Below are positions 62,201 to 64,000 of a stretch of DNA of 64,000 bases, one piece after another (the stretch's first letter is position 1; every line of letters starts with the position of its first letter). Source of the DNA: an uncultured Muribaculaceae bacterium (GTDB lineage: Bacteria; Bacteroidota; Bacteroidia; Bacteroidales; Muribaculaceae); the NCBI GenBank assembly GCA_910586995.1, contig CAJUKZ010000006.1, positions 47,862-111,861 on the forward strand, read 5' to 3'. The position numbers and the translations under genes were made by a program. Under the pieces are notes generated by a model. It did no database searches. It worked only from the letters and a program-made list of their open reading frames with translations, and was not told where the DNA came from.

Positions 62201-62516
62201 AGAGGCATGTTACTCCAATGCCCACGGTACACCCTGGGTCTACAAGCACCAGAATATAGGTAAACTTGTAGGTATGCCCGTGCCGGGAACGATGACCTCG
62301 GTGAATTGGATCACTATGCAAGATCCGTCTCTTGTCTATGGCATTCCGGTAGTGGGCTATCGCACAGCGGAAGGCACATATCTTGAGAACTCGCAGCTCG
62401 AACCGGATATTAAGGTGGTGAATAATCCTGCCGTGATAGTATCAGGCGAGGATAGCCAGCTACGCAAAGCGGTAGAAACGTTGCTTCATGATATAGACGC
62501 CAAAAAGAAAAAATAA
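59244..62516 (+). CDS. Tricorn-like S41 serine protease with PD40 propeller
   Basis: A 1090-residue secreted protease with a signal peptide (1-19). A seven-bladed-type PD40 propeller (about 20-560) is followed by a very charged Lys/Asp-rich linker (about 565-603, KKDKKDSKDKKDKKD), a second propeller part (about 605-700), the tricorn C1 region (YDEVVRAESERFYD-like), a PDZ domain (about 785-870) and an S41 peptidase domain. The probable nucleophile is S991 in ACYSNAHG, close to the family's SYSDG. Tricorn proteases trim peptides; the bacterial forms are periplasmic or cytoplasmic. It follows murF-alr by 28 bases. The linker is unusually long and low in complexity. Confidence 0.9.
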   Translation: MKKIIITLALSVAAVTASAATPLWLRDVKIAPDGSAIAFTYKGDIWTVPASGGSATRITTTPYYESNPVWSPDSRTIAFASDRKGSFDVYVVPAEGGRATRLTTNSASEIPEAFTPDGKNVIFSASIQDPAQSALFPSGRMTELYRVPVKGGASVQMLGTPAQLLSFLPDGKRFLYQDVKGFEDEWRKHHTSSVTRDIWIYNPSDGTHVNLTDRGGEDRNPVLGDDGDTFYFLSERNNGSMNVYSTTISNPKEVKAVTGFKTHPVRFLSRDKGGVLCFTYDGEIYTMKPGGKPSKVKIDVVDDVEEDVLNAGTSGIRSAAFSPDGKQAAFTSRGNLFVTSVEYPSVKQITSTAAAEMSPTWSKDGKTIVYASDREGGVCDLFQATLGREEDPNFSNATLIDEKPFVKHDGYDRMHPQFSPDGKKIAFVYDRHRLAVMDVESKKMTILTDVALQPQTNGSINYAWSPDSKWIAAEINDRKHEPYSDIAIINVDKPEVVNITNSGYFDMNPRWAMDGNAIVFDSERYGMRNHASWGSLSDVMIVFLNQDAYDKFRLSEEDYALRKEMDKEAAKKEKDDKKDKKDSKDKKDKKDESDTKAKEDESKNIVVEVDGISDRIERLTPASVSLYDFFIDADGENLYYIAGSADGSKLWKLTMREDEHRQIGSAGGSGFITSPDNKHVFIVGGSGMKKFTPGSDKSKAITYKATQKIDPVAEREYMFDEVVRAESERFYDTGMHGVDWPAMSKAYRKFLPHINNNYDYAELLSELLGELNVSHTGARYRSYVPGERTASLGLLYDLAYDGKGLKVAEVVEKGPFANAKSKLTAGCIITAVNGQSLEDANADFTTIFNDIAGKKTLVAFTTPEGEKMDEVILPVSSGVMSGLLYDRWVKNRAADVDRWSNGRLGYVHIESMDDDSFRKVYSDLLGKYNDREGVVVDIRWNGGGRLHEDIEVLLTGEKYLTQVIRGVESCDMPSRRWNKPSIMVMAEACYSNAHGTPWVYKHQNIGKLVGMPVPGTMTSVNWITMQDPSLVYGIPVVGYRTAEGTYLENSQLEPDIKVVNNPAVIVSGEDSQLRKAVETLLHDIDAKKKK

Positions 62517-62533
62517 ACGGATATATTTTAATA

Positions 62534-62585
62534 ATACACATATAGGGAAAGCAGATCGGTTGGTCTGCTTTCCCTATATGTGTAT
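62534..62585 (+). terminator. Long perfect hairpin after the tricorn-like protease
   Basis: A perfect 22-base-pair stem (62534-62555 with 62564-62585) has an 8-base loop, TCGGTTGG. No T-run follows, so it is not a textbook intrinsic terminator. Its position right after the stop codon still suggests 3'-end formation or RNA stabilisation for the envelope operon. Confidence 0.65.
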
Positions 62586-62619
62586 ATTGTCTGGTAAGTT
62601 ATGATTAACATTGATTAAC

Positions 62620-62651
62620 TTTTTCGGGGGGGGTAATTTTTAATATCTTTG
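62620..62651 (+). promoter_or_regulatory. Promoter with a G8 homopolymer in its spacer
   Basis: TATCTTTG (62644-62651) is a good -7 element. The -33 position falls in CTTTTTCG (62619-62626), and the spacer contains eight consecutive G (62626-62633). Slipped-strand changes in such a tract would alter the -33/-7 spacing. The start of transcription would be near 62657. Confidence 0.5.
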
Positions 62652-62656
62652 CAGTG

Positions 62657-62897
62657 CAAACCGGAAGTAATTCCAAAAGGAAGATTACATTACCTCGGCA
62701 ATTCGGCCAGGCGTATGACTGAAAAATCAGAATACTCTGACTGAAAGTAATGGGACGGCTCTTCTTCCTGCTTAAACCCAAAACGACATAACTTATCTGC
62801 GTCCCGTCTTGCAGAATCTGTATAACCTACATGGTGGGCGATATATTGTCGCATACCGTAACCGGCGATATGGATTCGGGCAGGCGGTTTTTTGTGT
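62657..62897 (+). ncRNA. Candidate structured RNA or long structured leader
   Basis: Untranslated sequence of about 240 bases between a good -7 element and a T-run (GGCGGTTTTTTG). Visible helices are GTAATTCC/GGA-AG-ATTAC with an AAAA loop (62667-62688), CATTAC (62688-62693) with GTAATG (62747-62752) enclosing two hairpins (62693-62711 and 62713-62735), GGAAG/CTTCC closing that domain (62663-62667, 62764-62768; the shared base means helices may alternate), and GGGACG/CGTCCC (62753-62757, 62800-62805). It matches none of the RNAs that I checked by eye: SRP RNA, RNase P, tmRNA, cobalamin or TPP riboswitches. It could be a stand-alone small RNA or the leader of the lipoprotein gene at 62945. Confidence 0.35.
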
Positions 62898-62944
62898 ATA
62901 TACCTCAACAAATAATTTCATCAATCTAAAAACATTATCACAAG

Positions 62945-63781
62945 ATGAATCAGTCAAAAAAACTCTACAGGTACGCTGTCATGGCAACATGTGCGGCGTT
63001 CATGTCAGCATCGTTATTATCGTGCAGTGACGGTGATGATGATCCAGATATCTCTGGAAACATTACAGACACACCCTCGGCATGGAATGTTTTTACAGAA
63101 GGCTTGCCCACTAATATTGGTGGAGCTACGCTTGAATCAAATGAAAAAGGCCAAGTGACCAGAATTCAGGACGGAACAAAGGATATAACCTTTGAATATG
63201 GTAGATTTACGCCTTCGCGAGCCGGAAATTTTACGGTTGTTATGAAGAATCGCGATAAAATGTATCCCAGTGAAGACAATGACATTTATATGCAAATCAA
63301 TAAGCAGGAATTTGTTGAGTATGCATATATGGTATATCTGGATGCTGTAGAAGAACCGGAGGAATGGTGGTTTGAATATAATGGTAATGGTCAACTCAAA
63401 CGAGTTAAGCAAAATGACAGCGACAAAGAGTTCAATATCACTTATAAAAATGGAGACATCACCAAAGTAGTGCAGGTCGATGAAGATGGAGATCGCTATG
63501 CTTATACCATAAACTATACTAATGATAAATTTTCGACACCCGTTGCAAATAAAGGTTGCGTGATGCTCTATGACGATTGCTTTCAGATAGACATGGATGA
63601 AATGGAAATCGCATATTATGCAGGACTGCTTGGAAAAGCCACGGTGAATCTCCCGATGGGGTATGTTGATGTAGAAGATGAAATGGAAGAAACATTTTAT
63701 TGGGAATTTAATTCGATGAATCTTCCTGTTAAATTCAGTTATGGATCTTATGGAGCGGAGAATTTCACCTGGACGTGGTAG
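62945..63781 (+). CDS. Lipoprotein of unknown function (DUF4595-like)
   Basis: A 278-residue protein with signal peptide and lipobox LLSC (Cys27), then an acidic stretch (SDGDDDPD) of the kind that directs Bacteroidetes lipoproteins to the cell surface. The mature part is built of repeated beta hairpins with short asparagine/glycine turns (EYNGNGQLKRVKQND, NITYKNGDITKVVQVDEDGD), like the DUF4595 group that folds as a porin- or beta-sheet-like lipoprotein. Codon use is more AT-rich than in the operon upstream. Its long, structured leader and the G8 tract in the promoter suggest switchable expression. The function is unknown. Confidence 0.75.
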   Translation: MNQSKKLYRYAVMATCAAFMSASLLSCSDGDDDPDISGNITDTPSAWNVFTEGLPTNIGGATLESNEKGQVTRIQDGTKDITFEYGRFTPSRAGNFTVVMKNRDKMYPSEDNDIYMQINKQEFVEYAYMVYLDAVEEPEEWWFEYNGNGQLKRVKQNDSDKEFNITYKNGDITKVVQVDEDGDRYAYTINYTNDKFSTPVANKGCVMLYDDCFQIDMDEMEIAYYAGLLGKATVNLPMGYVDVEDEMEETFYWEFNSMNLPVKFSYGSYGAENFTWTW

Positions 63782-63799
63782 AAATAACGGCTATTAATT

Positions 63800-63848
63800 A
63801 AAAATTCCGTGACATCGTTGTTGAGTCGGCGAGTTGCGGAATTTTTTT
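63800..63848 (+). terminator. Intrinsic terminator after the DUF4595-like gene
   Basis: The stem AAAATTCCG (63801-63809) with CGGAATTTT (63837-63845), extended by flanking A-T pairs, is followed by a run of T to 63848. It has a small inner GAC/GTC pairing. Confidence 0.85.
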
Positions 63849-63991
63849 ATTGAAGGTCATGGATTCGCTATACAAAGATTATAATATACTTGGTCTAAAA
63901 ATATTTGTTTATGTATATACTTGGTACATATGGTTTTAATGGGTCTCTCTAAATTTTTCTCGAAAAAAGGGGTAAAAATATTTGGAGGGTA
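63849..63991 (+). promoter_or_regulatory. AT-rich region with a 12-base direct repeat before the next gene
   Basis: The exact 12-mer TAAAAATATTTG occurs at 63896-63907 and again at 63973-63984, 77 bases apart. The second copy ends 7 bases before an ATG at 63992, and its AATATTTG part is one base away from the -7 consensus. The repeat could mark promoters or regulator sites. Nothing else is visible. Confidence 0.35.
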
Positions 63992-64000
63992 ATGAAAAAG
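63992..64000 (+). CDS. Possible start of a further gene, cut by the window end
   Basis: ATG AAA AAG at 63992-64000 follows a purine-rich GGAGGGTA and resembles the MKK start of many secreted Bacteroidales proteins. Only three codons are in the window, so no product can be named. Confidence 0.3.

Noticed and set aside
62809..63030. 73-codon plus-strand frame in the leader of the last lipoprotein
   Set aside because: It overlaps the lipoprotein start in another frame and has no coding character; the region folds as RNA instead.
1..64000. tRNA, rRNA, CRISPR arrays, insertion sequences or prophage
   Set aside because: No cloverleaf, repeat-spacer pattern, transposase or integrase was recognised on either strand; a covariance-model scan could still find a missed RNA.

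Overview
The window looks like chromosome from a gut-type Bacteroidales bacterium, most likely a Muribaculaceae (S24-7) relative. This is inferred from gene content and signals, not from a marker gene. The evidence is: promoters of the Bacteroidetes type (-33 TTTG, about 19-21 bases, -7 TAnnTTTG) before many genes; no regular Shine-Dalgarno sites; a SusC/SusD pair; MurF-alanine racemase as one polypeptide; a GSCFA protein; BspA-like leucine-rich-repeat lipoproteins; and enzymes with C-terminal type IX secretion (T9SS) sorting domains. No rRNA, tRNA, CRISPR array, insertion sequence or prophage was seen. Layout: 1-4.2 kb carries the end of an M24 peptidase, a CCA-adding enzyme and queD-queE (tRNA maturation and queuosine), then a membrane glycosyltransferase. 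4.0-8.2 kb (minus) holds a small conserved protein, cobalamin-dependent methionine synthase metH and a 56-residue two-cluster ferredoxin. 8.5-10.9 kb has two tandem leucine-rich-repeat lipoproteins. 11-15.5 kb (minus) holds fructose-bisphosphate aldolase and an overlapping operon of a GtrB-like glycosyltransferase, a polytopic membrane protein and a formate/nitrite channel. guaA follows at 15.6-17.1 kb. 17.3-36.9 kb is a glycan-use region: SusC, SusD, two tandem paralogous secreted proteins with a GH85-like (endo-beta-N-acetylglucosaminidase) domain plus GEVED and T9SS sorting domains, a large TPR protein, an outer-membrane barrel, a small secreted protein and a GH20 beta-hexosaminidase. Together they suggest use of N-glycan or other GlcNAc-containing host glycans: GH85 would cut the chitobiose core, SusCD would import the product, and GH20 would trim terminal GlcNAc. 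No regulator is encoded inside this region. 36.9-41.8 kb has an overlooked 55-residue membrane protein, pta-ackA, a SulP anion transporter and a tiny lipoprotein with a strong promoter. 41.8-51.9 kb (minus) has a DUF389 membrane protein and then a seven-gene export operon: membrane-fusion protein, two FtsX-type permeases, MacB-like ATPase, TolC-like outer-membrane factor, NtrC-family response regulator and histidine kinase. In front of it lies a good sigma-54 (-24/-12) promoter and, further upstream, a cluster of GTGTnCG-type repeats at enhancer distance. This is the best candidate for an undescribed regulatory circuit here: a sigma-54 activator encoded last in the operon it probably drives. 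52.1-62.5 kb has a type II NADH dehydrogenase and then an envelope operon: a PorE-like OmpA/TPR/PD40 lipoprotein, a GSCFA protein, MurF-Alr and a tricorn-like S41 protease. 62.5-64 kb has a promoter whose spacer contains a run of eight G (a possible phase-variation switch), a long untranslated stretch able to form several nested helices (candidate structured RNA), a DUF4595-like lipoprotein and the first codons of one more gene. Two real genes, the ferredoxin and the 55-residue membrane protein, are shorter than 60 codons and are easily missed.
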